Source: Magnetovibrio sp. (GTDB taxonomy: Bacteria > Pseudomonadota > Alphaproteobacteria > Rhodospirillales > Casp-alpha2). From it: a stretch of DNA of 64,000 bases. The position numbers and the translations under genes are program-made. The notes below the pieces were generated by a model, which was given only the letters and a program-made list of their open reading frames with translations, had not been told where the DNA came from and searched no databases. Below, one piece after another: positions 18,185 through 27,990 of this stretch. Location: the NCBI GenBank assembly GCA_002690705.1, contig NZFO01000009.1, positions 178,240 through 242,239 on the forward strand, in the 5' to 3' direction. Position 1 is the first letter of the stretch. Each line of letters begins with the position of its first letter.

Positions 18185-19705
18185 ATGATCGGAGAGACGT
18201 CCGCGACATGGATGGCAGACCTATCAGAAACCGGGCTGGGGCGGGTTGGGGTTGTCGATATTGGTTCAAACTCAATCCGTTTGGTAGTTTATGATGCTCC
18301 TACGCGCCTACCTATTCCTATCTTTAATGAAAAGACTGAATGTGGATTAGTTCGTGGCATGGCAAAAACTGGGAGGCTTCACCCCGAGGGAGTCTCTAGG
18401 GCGTTACGTAGCCTGTGGCGTTTTCATTTATTAACACAATCAATGGGGATTGAACGTATTGCATTAGTGGCCACGGCAGCTGTTCGTGAGGCTTTGGACG
18501 GAACTGAGTTTGCGCAACAGGTGGGTCAAATATTTGGAATTCCGGTGCGTGTGATATCGGGCAATGAAGAGGCGCGGTTGTCAGCGGTAGGACTACTGAG
18601 TGGTTATACAAAAGCCGATGGATTAATTGCGGATTTAGGTGGTGGAAGTTGTGACTTTATGGAATTGAACGAGGGAAGTTTTGGTCTCAGTGGATCGGTG
18701 CCGTTAGGGCACGTGAGGTTGAAGGAGGCGGCTAAAGGCTCAACGCGAAATTCGAAAATGATCGTTGCCAAGTATTTAGCGACGGTACCTTGGTTAACTG
18801 GGGTTGAAAATCGAACATTATTTTTGGCTGGAGGGTCCTGGCGGGCTCTGGCGCGGGTTTTTATCCATGATTTAAATTACCCTTTACATGTGATTGATGG
18901 CTTCACACTCCGCACAGGTGAAGCCAACTCGCTGAGTAGCGTAATTGCATCTTGTGGCGCTAAAATTAACGCAGATGTGCTGGGTATTTCCATGAGCCGA
19001 TATTCAACACTGCCATACTCGGCCGCCGTGTTGCTTGGCTTACTTCATGCGTGTAATCCGAAATCAATAGTATTTGCTGGTTTTGGGATGCGTGAGGGAC
19101 AAATGTTAGAGATGCTTCCGCCAAGAGTGCGCAGCCAAGATCCCTTACTAGCGGGGTGCGCGCGTATGGCCGAGCGTATGGGGCGCTTCGCAATTACCGG
19201 TGAAGAAATTTTTGATTGGATGTCACCCATTTTTCCAAGTACGAGGGATGATGTGAGCCGTATACGCATGGCCGCATGTATTTTAAGTGACATAGGCTGG
19301 AGTGAACATCCGGATTATCGCGCTGAACATGCTTTCTTACGAGTCTTAAGAATACCTTTCGCCGGCCTTACGCATCATAATAGGGTACTTTTAGCCGTAA
19401 TAATCTTCGTGCGTTATAAAGGTAATGCCGCAAACTCGGTGGTCCACCCTGTGCGATCTCTGTTATCTGATAGTGACATTTCCATCGCTGAGTCTGTAGG
19501 TTACGCACTGAGAATCGCCCACAAACTCTCAGGCTCAGCACCTGACTTGTTATCCACCACAAAATTTATTGTAGATAGTCATAGTATCGAATTAGTCTTG
19601 CCTAAAAATAATATGGGTGGTGGGAACATCTTTGTGAGTGAAGCAGTCAAATCTCCATTGTGTGCCCTTGCTTCAAGCTTAAATAAATCACTTCGCCTCT
19701 CTTAA
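18185..19705 (+). CDS. ppx: Ppx/GppA exopolyphosphatase family protein
   Basis: A 506-residue protein of the sugar-kinase/Hsp70 ATPase superfamily. Phosphate loop motifs are VGVVDIGSNSIRLVVYD near the N-terminus and LIADLGGGSCDFMEL about 140 residues on; a central EEARLSAVG matches the NEEAR motif, and the C-terminal part is the HD-like helical domain. It should cut phosphate from polyphosphate ends, or from pppGpp. ATG 18185 is preferred over TTG 18158 because AAGGGA lies upstream of it, though spacing is loose. Convergent with rnd with a 4-bp stop overlap. No polyphosphate kinase gene is next to it. Confidence 0.92.
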   Translation: MIGETSATWMADLSETGLGRVGVVDIGSNSIRLVVYDAPTRLPIPIFNEKTECGLVRGMAKTGRLHPEGVSRALRSLWRFHLLTQSMGIERIALVATAAVREALDGTEFAQQVGQIFGIPVRVISGNEEARLSAVGLLSGYTKADGLIADLGGGSCDFMELNEGSFGLSGSVPLGHVRLKEAAKGSTRNSKMIVAKYLATVPWLTGVENRTLFLAGGSWRALARVFIHDLNYPLHVIDGFTLRTGEANSLSSVIASCGAKINADVLGISMSRYSTLPYSAAVLLGLLHACNPKSIVFAGFGMREGQMLEMLPPRVRSQDPLLAGCARMAERMGRFAITGEEIFDWMSPIFPSTRDDVSRIRMAACILSDIGWSEHPDYRAEHAFLRVLRIPFAGLTHHNRVLLAVIIFVRYKGNAANSVVHPVRSLLSDSDISIAESVGYALRIAHKLSGSAPDLLSTTKFIVDSHSIELVLPKNNMGGGNIFVSEAVKSPLCALASSLNKSLRLS

Positions 19706-20853
19706 CGATCCTCTATTATTAATTTATTTTTATAAATGGCAATTGAGAGCTGACCAGCGCGAAGTCTCAGTGCATCCGCACCAAAGATTTGTCGTCGCCA
19801 CCCTTTGAGGGCCGCGACAGCTGCATCCTCACCCAATCCCGCAATTAATTCGATGTCCGCACTATTTGCAATTAATCGCCCTGCTACGTTGGTCTCGTCA
19901 GACACCTTTTTAAGCAATACTTTTAAGAGATCAACAACCGGTCCGATATTGCGGGGTAGATCAGGCTTCTCAATTGGTTTTGGCCAATTAATTTGCGGAA
20001 CGCTCAAGCCCCGTTTTACGGCATTTAAAATTTGATTTCCCATTTGACCCTCCGCCACCTTGGCACTTAGCCCTCGGGACTTCACCAAAAGTTGCGAATT
20101 GGTGGGAGTATTGTGTGCTATTTCTGTCAAGGATTCATCTTTTAAAACACGATTACGCGGCACATCCCGTCGTCGCGCTTCAAGCTCTCGCCAAGCTGCA
20201 AGCTCGCGCAGGACAGAGAGAAATTTACCTTTTCCACTGCGTACTTTTATTCGCTGATATGCCATCATCGGTTCTATTCGATAAGTTGTTGGCTCAGCAA
20301 GATTAGCCATCTCTTCTTCTATCCATGAACCTCGCTGTTCTCGTTCTAAACGGGCATATAATTTTTCATAGGCTATGCGTAAATGTGTGACATCTGCCAA
20401 AGCATATTCAAGTTGGCGATTACTTAGTGGGCGCAAACTCCAGTCAGTGAACCTTGGGCCTTTGTCTAGTTGAATGTTTGTAAGTTTTAAAATCAAGTTG
20501 TCGTAACCGACCGATTCACCATATCCACACACCATTGCAGCAACTTGTGTGTCAAAAACCGGGGCTGGTACTTCATCCATCAAATTTAGAAAAATTTCAA
20601 TATCTTGACGCGCAGCATGAAATACTTTTACAACGTTTGTGTCACGCAAAAGGTTAAATAATGGCGTTAAATCTATTTCTTTTGCTAAAGGATCAATGGC
20701 TGCAAAATTATTGGGACCTGCAATTTGGACTAGACAAAGTATCGGCCAATACGTGTTTTCCCGCATAAATTCCGTGTCAACTGTCACAAAACTTGTGCGG
20801 TGAAGCGGCTTGCAGAAGTTAGATAATTGATCTGTGGTGGTAATTAGAGTCAT
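19702..20853 (-). CDS. rnd: Ribonuclease D
   Basis: A 383-residue 3'-5' exoribonuclease for tRNA and other stable RNA processing. The DEDD exonuclease motifs are Asp26 and Glu28 in TVDTEF, the VFHAARQDIEIF segment with the second Asp, and YALADVTHL with the C-terminal Asp and preceding Tyr. An HRDC domain follows (WRELEARRRDVPRNRVLKDE region) near residue 215-290, as usual. Length and domain order are normal. It converges on ppx with overlapping stops. The ppx-rnd pairing is common in alphaproteobacteria, where aspS often follows; here aspS lies 13 kb away. Confidence 0.95.
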   Translation of the reverse strand: MTLITTTDQLSNFCKPLHRTSFVTVDTEFMRENTYWPILCLVQIAGPNNFAAIDPLAKEIDLTPLFNLLRDTNVVKVFHAARQDIEIFLNLMDEVPAPVFDTQVAAMVCGYGESVGYDNLILKLTNIQLDKGPRFTDWSLRPLSNRQLEYALADVTHLRIAYEKLYARLEREQRGSWIEEEMANLAEPTTYRIEPMMAYQRIKVRSGKGKFLSVLRELAAWRELEARRRDVPRNRVLKDESLTEIAHNTPTNSQLLVKSRGLSAKVAEGQMGNQILNAVKRGLSVPQINWPKPIEKPDLPRNIGPVVDLLKVLLKKVSDETNVAGRLIANSADIELIAGLGEDAAVAALKGWRRQIFGADALRLRAGQLSIAIYKNKLIIEDR

Positions 20854-21156
20854 CGTACCTTTTAAAATAAAAATAGATAGAAAAGGTTATCTTAATAGAA
20901 TGTTATAGGGATTTGTTTTCTTGATGAAAACTTTGTTTTTCCTATCCTTGAGACTTTATTGCTTGGCGATACAAAGTTAAAATCAAAAAGCGGTATAATG
21001 ATATCATAATCTGGCAGCGTGGACTGTTATACTTAAAAACTAAATTTCGAAGCCCTTTTCTTGACAACTTTCGAACCACTCCCAACAAGCTAAATGAATT
21101 CAGGGTGGGGCCAAATTTTCTCTTATTTGAGAAATCAATCCATTGGGAGGATACCG
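20854..21156. other. Divergent intergenic region between rnd and the enoyl-CoA hydratase gene
   Basis: About 300 AT-rich bases that must carry promoters for both genes. A TATAAT occurs at 20994-20999, but no convincing -35 is spaced correctly, so I do not call a promoter. Nothing else is visible. Confidence 0.4.
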
Positions 21157-21918
21157 TTGTCAGAAGTGAAGATAAAATTTAAAACAATATCCAATAGTCG
21201 TGTTTCAATTATCACTTTAGATAGGCAGAGTAAGCTCAATGCAATTAATACGAACATAGCAGATACCCTGAAGGCTGCCTTTATTGAACTAAAGAGCGAC
21301 GAGAAACTGCGTGCTGTTATTCTGAGAGGGGCTGGCAATAAAGCGTGGGTTGCAGGCGCAGATATTAATGAGATGGCCAGCTTAGATTCTTCTCGTAAAG
21401 CGTCAGCTTTCATTTATCGTCTTCATTCGATGATGCAGACAGTTCGTGATTTACCTGTGCCAGTAATCGCGCAAATTAATGGGTTTTGTCTTGGAGCTGG
21501 AATGGAATTAGCGGCTGCATGTGACTTACGGCTTGCTGGGAATTCAGCGAAATTTGGAATGCTAGAGGTTCAAGTGGGCCTCCCATCAGTTATCGAAGCG
21601 TCGCTCCTGCCAGTTTTAATGGGTCGTGGTCGGGCAGCACGTCTTGTTTTGACTGGTGAAATTATCGATGCCAGAAAAGCTAGTGAGTGGGGGTTTGTTG
21701 AAGAAACAGTCGACGATCTAGATCTTGAAGCTGCAGTAAACGTGTTAGTAAGTCAAATATGTTCGGCCGCACCGGGTGCAGTTCGTATGCAAAAAAAACT
21801 TTTGCGTAATTGGGAGAAGGTCTCGCCTGATGAGGCTGCGTTAGACAGTGTAAAGAATTTCGGTGATGTATTTAAAACGGCTGAGCCTCTGGAATGGCTT
21901 GGTCGTGTAAAAAAATAG
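21157..21918 (+). CDS. Enoyl-CoA hydratase/isomerase family protein
   Basis: A 253-residue crotonase-fold protein. TTG 21157 is chosen because GGGAGG lies about seven bases upstream and the protein then begins MSEVKIKFKTI, the usual place; the frame extends to 21094 without conserved sequence. The oxyanion-hole segments AWVAGADINEM and NGFCLGAGMELAAACDLRLA are present. Both catalytic glutamates of true hydratases are matched: the Glu in GMELA and the Glu in FGMLEVQVGLP. This favours a real 2-enoyl-CoA hydratase of beta-oxidation or butanoate metabolism. It is a single gene with no coupled partner. Confidence 0.9.
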   Translation: MSEVKIKFKTISNSRVSIITLDRQSKLNAINTNIADTLKAAFIELKSDEKLRAVILRGAGNKAWVAGADINEMASLDSSRKASAFIYRLHSMMQTVRDLPVPVIAQINGFCLGAGMELAAACDLRLAGNSAKFGMLEVQVGLPSVIEASLLPVLMGRGRAARLVLTGEIIDARKASEWGFVEETVDDLDLEAAVNVLVSQICSAAPGAVRMQKKLLRNWEKVSPDEAALDSVKNFGDVFKTAEPLEWLGRVKK

Positions 21919-22684
21919 GTAAAAAATTTATGTGCCGTTGTTGCTATAATTAGTGACCGGCAATTAAACGTGATGATTAGAGTTAACGCATGAATCGGTT
22001 TTTTTCAAAGTTTGTCGGTATGTGTTTAAAAAGCAGGTACGAACTCGCATCATGTGATTTACTACTCTGTAAATGGTGATGTAAAGCCGTCGTGGCTTGA
22101 AAAACTAAGACCGTTACTCAAAGTTGACTGAGTAGATTCAATTTTAATCTCGATGCTTAATCTAAATAATTAGTTCGCCCAAAAAACTTTTTTAACAAAA
22201 TATTGTTAAAGTACGTTTATCTCAATTATTCGGGCAAGAAGATACCAATATCGGTATTAGAGACTTGGTAACAAGTTAAAAACTGTTGTTTGCCGTTCAC
22301 ATACGGTCCATCGCCGTCCAGATACTAACTTTTACATATATAAAGTTCGGAAGTTTTGGAGCTACTGGTCTGTTAGCCTTTTCGTAGAGCGATCTCTTTA
22401 AGATATGCTAGACCTGTCTACATATAACGTTGAACTCTTTTTCGTGCAGCAAAAAAAATCAGAGGGCAACTGATCAATAAATATTGAAATATGAGAACAA
22501 ATAGTTTTCCCTCCGTGCTTTTTAAGAGAGAGCATTTGTCTTGCCCGTGAAGCCAATAATCGTGTGAGTGCTCTTTTTTAAAAGGTTTTTCTGAAGAAAT
22601 GGTGCAGTTGATTTGGAGCATGCCCCGAAAGCTACACTTTATCGATGGATTGAGTAGCTAAATAATGGTGGGACACGAAAAAAT
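21919..22684. other. Gene-free AT-rich stretch
   Basis: About 770 bases between the hydratase gene and the end of a minus-strand dioxygenase gene. All frames are broken by stops. A minus-strand ORF at 22418-22621 has no recognisable family features or ribosome binding site. I found no tRNA, repeat or convincing terminator. Confidence 0.5.
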
Positions 22685-23527
22685 CTAATAGGTACTTAGG
22701 TCTTCTATTGTAGTACGATGCATATGTCGCGGTTGATCATTTCCATAATCGCCAACACCTCTGTGGATTAGTGCACGATTGTCCCAAACCACGACATCTC
22801 CAGATTGCCATTTATGTCTGTAAACAACCTCTGGGCGTGTCATGTGTGCAAAAAGGAAAGCAAGTAATGCCCTGTTTTCGGAAAGCGTGACACCTTTAAT
22901 ACGAACCGTAAAACCCTCATTGATAAATAGACATTTTCTGCCACTTTCGGGATGCGTGCGCACTACAGGGTGTTCTACTAGTGGGCGATCATTCAAGGGG
23001 TCTTTAGGTCGCACTTTTGAGTTCCTACCGCCACGAAAAGCATGAGCGAATAGATGTTCTGCAGTTAAGTAGTTTAACATATTTTGGATAGGTTCGGATA
23101 ATGTTTCGTATGCATGGGCTGTTGATGAAAAAAGAGTATCTCCGCCGCATTCTGGAACCTCAATCCCATATAAAACCGAGCCCATGGATGGGTTTACTTC
23201 GTAAGTGAGGTCTGAATGCCAATACTGTCCTGCATAGGCCCGACCTTCAGGATTTCCATTCTTCTTTTTATTAGAAAGGCGATAAATTTCTGGGTAATTA
23301 TCCAACAACGCATCTTTCAACACATGTATCATGAGTGGACCAAAGCGTTTAGAAAAGTTAATTAGACTAACTGGTGTTAAATTTTGATCGCGAATTACAA
23401 TTACCGAGTGTTGAACAAGGGCATCATTAATTTCGCGGAACAATGCGTCCTCAAGCGGCTTAGACAGATCTACATTGCTGATCTCAGCTCCGAGAATTGG
23501 TGTGGCTGGACTAACTGTAAGTGGCAT
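22685..23527 (-). CDS. TauD/TfdA-family Fe(II)/2-oxoglutarate dioxygenase (paralog 1)
   Basis: A 280-residue 2-oxoglutarate-dependent non-heme iron dioxygenase. The iron motif HxD is in GQYWHSDLTY, the distal His in NRALIHRGVGDY and the 2-oxoglutarate-binding Arg in HMHRTTI. The N-terminal LGAEISNVDL and VIVIRDQNLTP segments are typical of TauD. ATG 23527 is chosen; TTG 23539 four codons upstream would give MSD as in paralog 2. The substrate may be taurine, a sulfonate, a phenoxyacetate-like acid or something else; the sequence does not decide. It reads in the same direction as the acetoacetyl-CoA synthetase but is separated by 440 bases with a probable terminator. Confidence 0.92.
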   Translation of the reverse strand: MPLTVSPATPILGAEISNVDLSKPLEDALFREINDALVQHSVIVIRDQNLTPVSLINFSKRFGPLMIHVLKDALLDNYPEIYRLSNKKKNGNPEGRAYAGQYWHSDLTYEVNPSMGSVLYGIEVPECGGDTLFSSTAHAYETLSEPIQNMLNYLTAEHLFAHAFRGGRNSKVRPKDPLNDRPLVEHPVVRTHPESGRKCLFINEGFTVRIKGVTLSENRALLAFLFAHMTRPEVVYRHKWQSGDVVVWDNRALIHRGVGDYGNDQPRHMHRTTIEDLSTY

Positions 23528-23539
23528 TAGATCTGACAA

Positions 23540-23968
23540 ATTAAAAATGTACTAACTTACGAAACAACTGTAAGAATAGAATATCAATAGGTGTGGCGAA
23601 TGTCTTTGTTTATTTTGGCTCGAAGAATATTTCTATACTTTTGCAGGGTTGTGACATCTACTCTCACAACGATCTTCCTCATGAATATGGCACCTAACAT
23701 GTGAACCCCATCATTTGCGTCAGATTGTTTTGTGACCTTTAATATACTCTCCAAAAAAAAATTAAAATATTACAAAAAAATAAACGATTGTTTTATTTTA
23801 GAACAATCATATTTCCTCACCTTAAAGTGTTGAGATTAATATTAGGCTTTGGTCATTACAAAATCGTTGATTTTATGAAGATGGGATATCTAAACACTCT
23901 TCACTTGGAAACTACTCTGGGGAAAAACCCTTCGAATTAATAAAGTGGTACATGAATTGGTGGACGCG
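23540..23968. other. Intergenic region between two minus-strand genes
   Basis: About 430 AT-rich bases. It contains a probable terminator for the upstream synthetase gene at 23786-23808 and presumably the promoter of the TauD paralog 1 gene. No ORF with coding character. Confidence 0.5.
23786..23808 (-). terminator. Probable Rho-independent terminator of the acetoacetyl-CoA synthetase gene
   Basis: Inverted repeat GATTGTT - 9 nt - AACAATC. Read on the minus strand it is followed at once by a T-rich tract (GTTTATTTTTTTG and more). It lies about 160 bases past the synthetase stop. The stem is AT-rich and short, so the call is moderate. Confidence 0.45.
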
Positions 23969-25918
23969 TTAAATCTCTAGTTCTTTGCGATTTTGAAATT
24001 CGTTCAGTACATCAGGGTTCGCCAGTGCCTCTTTATTTGAAATTTCTCTCCCGTGGATTATGTCGCGGACAGACAATTCAGTGATTTTGCCAGACTTCGT
24101 GCGAGGGATATCTGAAACGCGAAGGATACGGGCTGGTATGTGTCGTGGAGTGCAATTAATTCTAATTTGATGTTTTATTTTAGTAATGAGTTTGTCGTCT
24201 AAGTTATTGCCTTCACGGAGAACGACAAATAAAACGATGCGAACGTCATTCTTCCAATCTTGACCAATCACTATGGACTCAAGCACCTCATCGAGTTTTT
24301 CAACTTGGCGATAAATTTCTGCAGTTCCAATCCGAACACCACCCGGGTTTAGTGTTGCATCAGATCTCCCATGAATAATAAGACCGTGGGTATCCGTCCA
24401 CTCCACAAAATCCCCATGGGTCCAAACTTTAGGAAAACGCTTGAAGTAAGCGGCAGTCAACTTCACGTTGTCGGAGTCATTCAGAAATTTGGGAACTGTT
24501 GGAAAGCTCTTGGTACAGACTAGTTCGCCCTTTCCGCTCGGCATGGACTGGCCATTTTGATCATATACATCGATCGCCATCCCGAGTGTCGGTGTTTGAA
24601 TTTCTCCTCTCCACACTGGCCGGGTGGGATCACCTCCACAAAAGCAACCTGCGATGTCTGTACCACCAGACATGGATTGCAAGTGCAAATCGGTTTTGAT
24701 GTGTTCGTAAATGTAATCGAAGGCTTCAGGGGCCAATGTTGATCCAGTAGAGCCTAAGCACTTTAATGTCGCAAGATCATGAGTATTTTTTGGTGATAAT
24801 GCGGCTTTTTTACATGCATCGATAAATTTTGCAGACGTTCCCAATAGTGTCATCCTCTCTGCCTCGGCAAAATCATAAATAATGTTGCCGTTGGGATAAA
24901 AAGGCGAGCCGTCATAAAGCAAAATTGTTGCACCAAACGCGAGGCCACTTACTATCCAATTCCACATCATCCAACCGCACGTGGTGAACCAGAAAATTCT
25001 ATCCCCCTCCTTGACGTCGGTTGACAAAGTGTGTTCGACAGTGTGCTTTAATAATATGCCGCCACCCCCGTGAACTATGCATTTGGGTTTACCTGTAGTA
25101 CCCGATGAGTAAAGGATGTAAAGTGGGTGGTTAAAGGGCACATACTCGTAGTCGATGTCTTTAGCTAAGCAGCCACGCACGAAATCAGAAAAAATTTTTG
25201 CATTTTTAATAGAGCTGATGTCTGGCGCAATCTCTGAGTAAGGAACTACAATCACTTTTTGGACACTCGGTAGCCGTTTGATAATGTCCCTTATCTTGGA
25301 TCTAATATCTATACGCTTACCATTATAGAAATAACCATCGATAGTAATTAAGATTTTAGGTTTAATTTGGCCAAAACGTTCGATTACCCCATCCACTCCA
25401 AAATCGGGAGAACATGAAGACCAAGTTGCCCCGAGGCTTGCACAGGCTAACATTCCGATAACAGCCTCGGGTATATTTGAAATATAGGCTCCTACTCGAT
25501 CTTTTTTTGTTAAACCGGCCTTTCTAAATGCTTGAACCAAACAGGATACGGAGCGATATAACTCATCGCGCGATAATCGACGCTCAACCTTATCCTCACC
25601 TCTGAAAACAAGCGCGTCTTGGTTTCCACGATAACGAAGAAGATTTTCGGCAAAGTTTAAACGGGCTGATGGAAACCATTGTTCATTTGAGAGCTTTTCA
25701 TCTTGTTTGAGGACAGTGCCACCCCATGTTTTAGCAGAGAGACTGGCGAATTTGCAGACACTCTCCCAGAATTTCTCTCTTTCTTCGATGGAAAATCGCC
25801 ATAGAGCATCGTTGTCTGTAAGCGCGACAGACCATTGATCAGAAACCTCTTTTCTAAACCGAGTAATGTTAGCAGTAGCAACGCGTGTCGGATTGGGTGA
25901 CCATATCGGATGTGGCAT
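23969..25918 (-). CDS. Acetoacetyl-CoA synthetase
   Basis: A 649-residue AMP-forming acyl-CoA synthetase that converts acetoacetate, ATP and CoA to acetoacetyl-CoA. The P-loop YILYSSGTTGKPKCIVHGGG, the FWFTTCGWMMWNW segment, the GSTGSTLAPEAFDYIYEHIK region and the SGGTDIAGCF motif are all diagnostic of the acetoacetyl branch, and length is typical. The C-terminal RTKSGKITELSVRD carries the catalytic Lys. ATG 25918 starts MPHPIWSPN, as in the family, with AAGAGA upstream; the frame runs 46 codons further but that part is not conserved. It fits use of ketone bodies or PHB-derived acetoacetate. Confidence 0.95.
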   Translation of the reverse strand: MPHPIWSPNPTRVATANITRFRKEVSDQWSVALTDNDALWRFSIEEREKFWESVCKFASLSAKTWGGTVLKQDEKLSNEQWFPSARLNFAENLLRYRGNQDALVFRGEDKVERRLSRDELYRSVSCLVQAFRKAGLTKKDRVGAYISNIPEAVIGMLACASLGATWSSCSPDFGVDGVIERFGQIKPKILITIDGYFYNGKRIDIRSKIRDIIKRLPSVQKVIVVPYSEIAPDISSIKNAKIFSDFVRGCLAKDIDYEYVPFNHPLYILYSSGTTGKPKCIVHGGGGILLKHTVEHTLSTDVKEGDRIFWFTTCGWMMWNWIVSGLAFGATILLYDGSPFYPNGNIIYDFAEAERMTLLGTSAKFIDACKKAALSPKNTHDLATLKCLGSTGSTLAPEAFDYIYEHIKTDLHLQSMSGGTDIAGCFCGGDPTRPVWRGEIQTPTLGMAIDVYDQNGQSMPSGKGELVCTKSFPTVPKFLNDSDNVKLTAAYFKRFPKVWTHGDFVEWTDTHGLIIHGRSDATLNPGGVRIGTAEIYRQVEKLDEVLESIVIGQDWKNDVRIVLFVVLREGNNLDDKLITKIKHQIRINCTPRHIPARILRVSDIPRTKSGKITELSVRDIIHGREISNKEALANPDVLNEFQNRKELEI

Positions 25919-26411
25919 TATTAATCTCTTATTTTGAATAAACTGAATTATGACGGTAGGGCTAAGGAGGTTCAAGCTGACAAAAGTCGAACAAATTATC
26001 TCTGAAAAAATATTGGTTATTAATCTAGACAGATCATCTCTTGGACATAAGAACATTACTCAACTTATCAGTCCATAAACCTGTTATCTGTTAAGCAGAG
26101 AAGATATACCGCATAGAGTAACAGTTAGTGAGATGAGATAGTTAAGTTCGTCGATAGTGGTAGTTTCTTGCGATGAGTTCTGGGTGAATGGAAGGGCCGT
26201 AAAACCACTCTACGCAGAGGCTATTTGAAGAAAACTTCACCATGGAGTGCAAAATTTATTAGATCTTTTGGGCTTAGTTCTTTTGATTGTTTGAGGTCTC
26301 TTTAGTACAGTATGAGGTATTAGAAAACTTACTACTAGTATTGATCTTAAGCCTCCGGCTTTCTTGATTAAGGCCTCTTATGCCGCAAACAGCAATGAAG
26401 AGCATTCTATA
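25919..26411. other. Intergenic region between acetoacetyl-CoA synthetase and the SDR pseudogene
   Basis: About 490 bases at a divergent junction. It must include the synthetase promoter. A small hairpin AAGCC-TCC-GGCTT is at 26349-26361, too short for a confident call. No supported gene. Confidence 0.4.
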
Positions 26412-27173
26412 ATGAAGACTGGTGGGATTGCAGCAATTGTTACAGGGGCTGTATCTGGATTGGGCGAGGCAAAGACGCATGCTTTAGCAGAAGTCGGCGC
26501 AAAACTAGGCATTTTAGACAAAGACTTTAGATGGTAAAAAAAAGTGGCGAGAGAGACTGGAGGAAAACCATTTCCATGCGATGTATCTGACGCGTTTATC
26601 ATCTAAACAGCTGTCGAAGCCGCATGTGAAGAGCATGGTATAGCCCGTATCTCGGTGAGTTGTGCAGGTGCAGCTCCCTCTGCTAAACTAGTTCGGCGCG
26701 AGGGACCACAGCAGCTAGAATTATTCCGGAAGACGATTGAAGTGAATCTAACTGGTACATTTAACATGATGCGCCTCGCTGCGGCGGGTATGCAGAGTTT
26801 AAATACTAAGTCTGACTGGGAGCGTGGGGTGATCATCAATACAGCGTCAATAGCTGCATTTGAGGCGCAAATAGGACAAGCGGCCTGCGGAGCATCAAAA
26901 GGAGGGGTGGTGGTGATGACGTTACCAGCAGCGCGAGAATTTTTGCGCTTGGCTATCCGCATAATATCAATTGCGCCAGGAATATTTGCGATGCCTATGC
27001 TATCCGGGCCACCACAAGGGGTTCAGGACCGTCTTGGATCGTCGGTGCCGTTTCCTTCACGATTGGGTAATCTGAGAGAATATGCAGGATTGGTTATGCA
27101 AATGATTTTCAACGCTATGCTGAACGGTGAAGATATTCGTTTAGATGGCGCGACTCGAATGCAGGCAATTTAA
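26412..27173 (+). pseudogene. 3-hydroxyacyl-CoA dehydrogenase type-2-like SDR, broken by two stop codons
   Basis: The whole frame from ATG 26412 to TAA 27171-27173 reads as an SDR of the 3-hydroxyacyl-CoA dehydrogenase type-2 (HSD10-like) group: VTGAVSGLGEAKTHALAE, KPFPCDVSDA, VNLTGTFNMMRLAAAGM, GVIINTASIAAFEAQIGQAA, IAPGIFAMPMLSG and PFPSRLG, ending LNGEDIRLDGATRM. Two TAA codons interrupt it, at codon 42 (26535-26537) and codon 65 (26604-26606), with no frameshift. The catalytic Tyr of Y-x3-K is Cys (QAACGASKGG), which alone should kill activity. Length is otherwise normal. A late fragment from 26655 stays open but lacks the cofactor domain. It sits 8 bp before an intact SDR gene. Confidence 0.88.
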
Positions 27174-27181
27174 TTAGGAAC

Positions 27182-27985
27182 ATGACTATGCGGTTAAAAG
27201 GTAAGACGGCAATTATCGTTGGCGCTGGGCAGACTCACGGGGAAACTATGGGTAATGGTCGAGCGACGGCTTTGCGGTTTGCGGAGGAGGGGGCATCATT
27301 ATTATTGGTGGATAAAAACGAGGACTCTGCATTAGAGACAAGCTTGTTGATTAAGGAGGCGGGAGGGACAGCGTCCGTTATTCAAGCTGATATTACTCAG
27401 GAGAATAGGTGTAAAGCACTCGCTAAAACCTGCGTTGATCTGTACGGCAAAATAGACATCCTTCACAATAACGTTGGGCGCTCAGAGGGAGATCAGTCAA
27501 CGTTTGATTTAAATGTAAGCACTTGGGATCGTCTTATGGATATGAATTTAAAAGGCATGTTTATGACCATAAAGCATGTTTTGCCGTTTATGCGTGATCA
27601 ATTATGCGGCTCTATTATTAATGTCTCCTCGACAGCTTCCATATCAACTTGTGCTACTGTGACATATAAAACTTCCAAAGGAGCAATCAACACAATGACT
27701 CAACATGTCGCTATGGAAAACGCTGCGTATGGTATTCGAGCCAATGCGATCTTGCCGGGTTTGATGGATACGCCTATGGCCATTGAACGGCGCGCGCGGG
27801 AGCAGGGTATTGAGAGGGATTTAGTGCGGAAAGCGCGAAATATAAAAGTACCGTTACGGGCGAGTATGGGGACAGCATTGGATGTTGCCAATGCTGCTCT
27901 CTTTCTGGCCTCAGATGAGGCTCAATATATTACTGGTGTTTTGCTTCCTGTTGATGGTGGCAGGCTCGTTCGTATAGGAGAATAA
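27182..27985 (+). CDS. SDR-family oxidoreductase
   Basis: A 267-residue classical short-chain dehydrogenase. The cofactor motif is GAGQTHGETMGNGRATA, a stretched glycine motif typical of one SDR subgroup; NNVGRSEGD follows, and the catalytic set is intact, with Ser in NVSSTASIS and Tyr/Lys in YKTSKGAINTM. The C-terminal YITGVLLPVDGGRL is standard. An Asp after the second strand (LLLVDKNED) suggests NAD preference. The likely role is oxidation of a hydroxy acid, alcohol or hydroxyacyl-CoA. It follows the pseudogene by 8 bp and precedes a nitroreductase by 5 bp, so it shares their transcript. Confidence 0.92.
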   Translation: MTMRLKGKTAIIVGAGQTHGETMGNGRATALRFAEEGASLLLVDKNEDSALETSLLIKEAGGTASVIQADITQENRCKALAKTCVDLYGKIDILHNNVGRSEGDQSTFDLNVSTWDRLMDMNLKGMFMTIKHVLPFMRDQLCGSIINVSSTASISTCATVTYKTSKGAINTMTQHVAMENAAYGIRANAILPGLMDTPMAIERRAREQGIERDLVRKARNIKVPLRASMGTALDVANAALFLASDEAQYITGVLLPVDGGRLVRIGE

Positions 27986-27990
27986 TTTTT

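Noticed and set aside
20994-20999. TATAAT as a possible -10 box for the enoyl-CoA hydratase gene
   Set aside because: No -35-like sequence at the right distance; AT-rich DNA gives such matches by chance.
22418-22621. 67-codon minus-strand ORF in a spacer
   Set aside because: No family match, no ribosome binding site and no coupling to a neighbour.
26349-26361. Terminator hairpin before the SDR pseudogene
   Set aside because: Stem is only five bases with a three-base loop and the T-run is poor.
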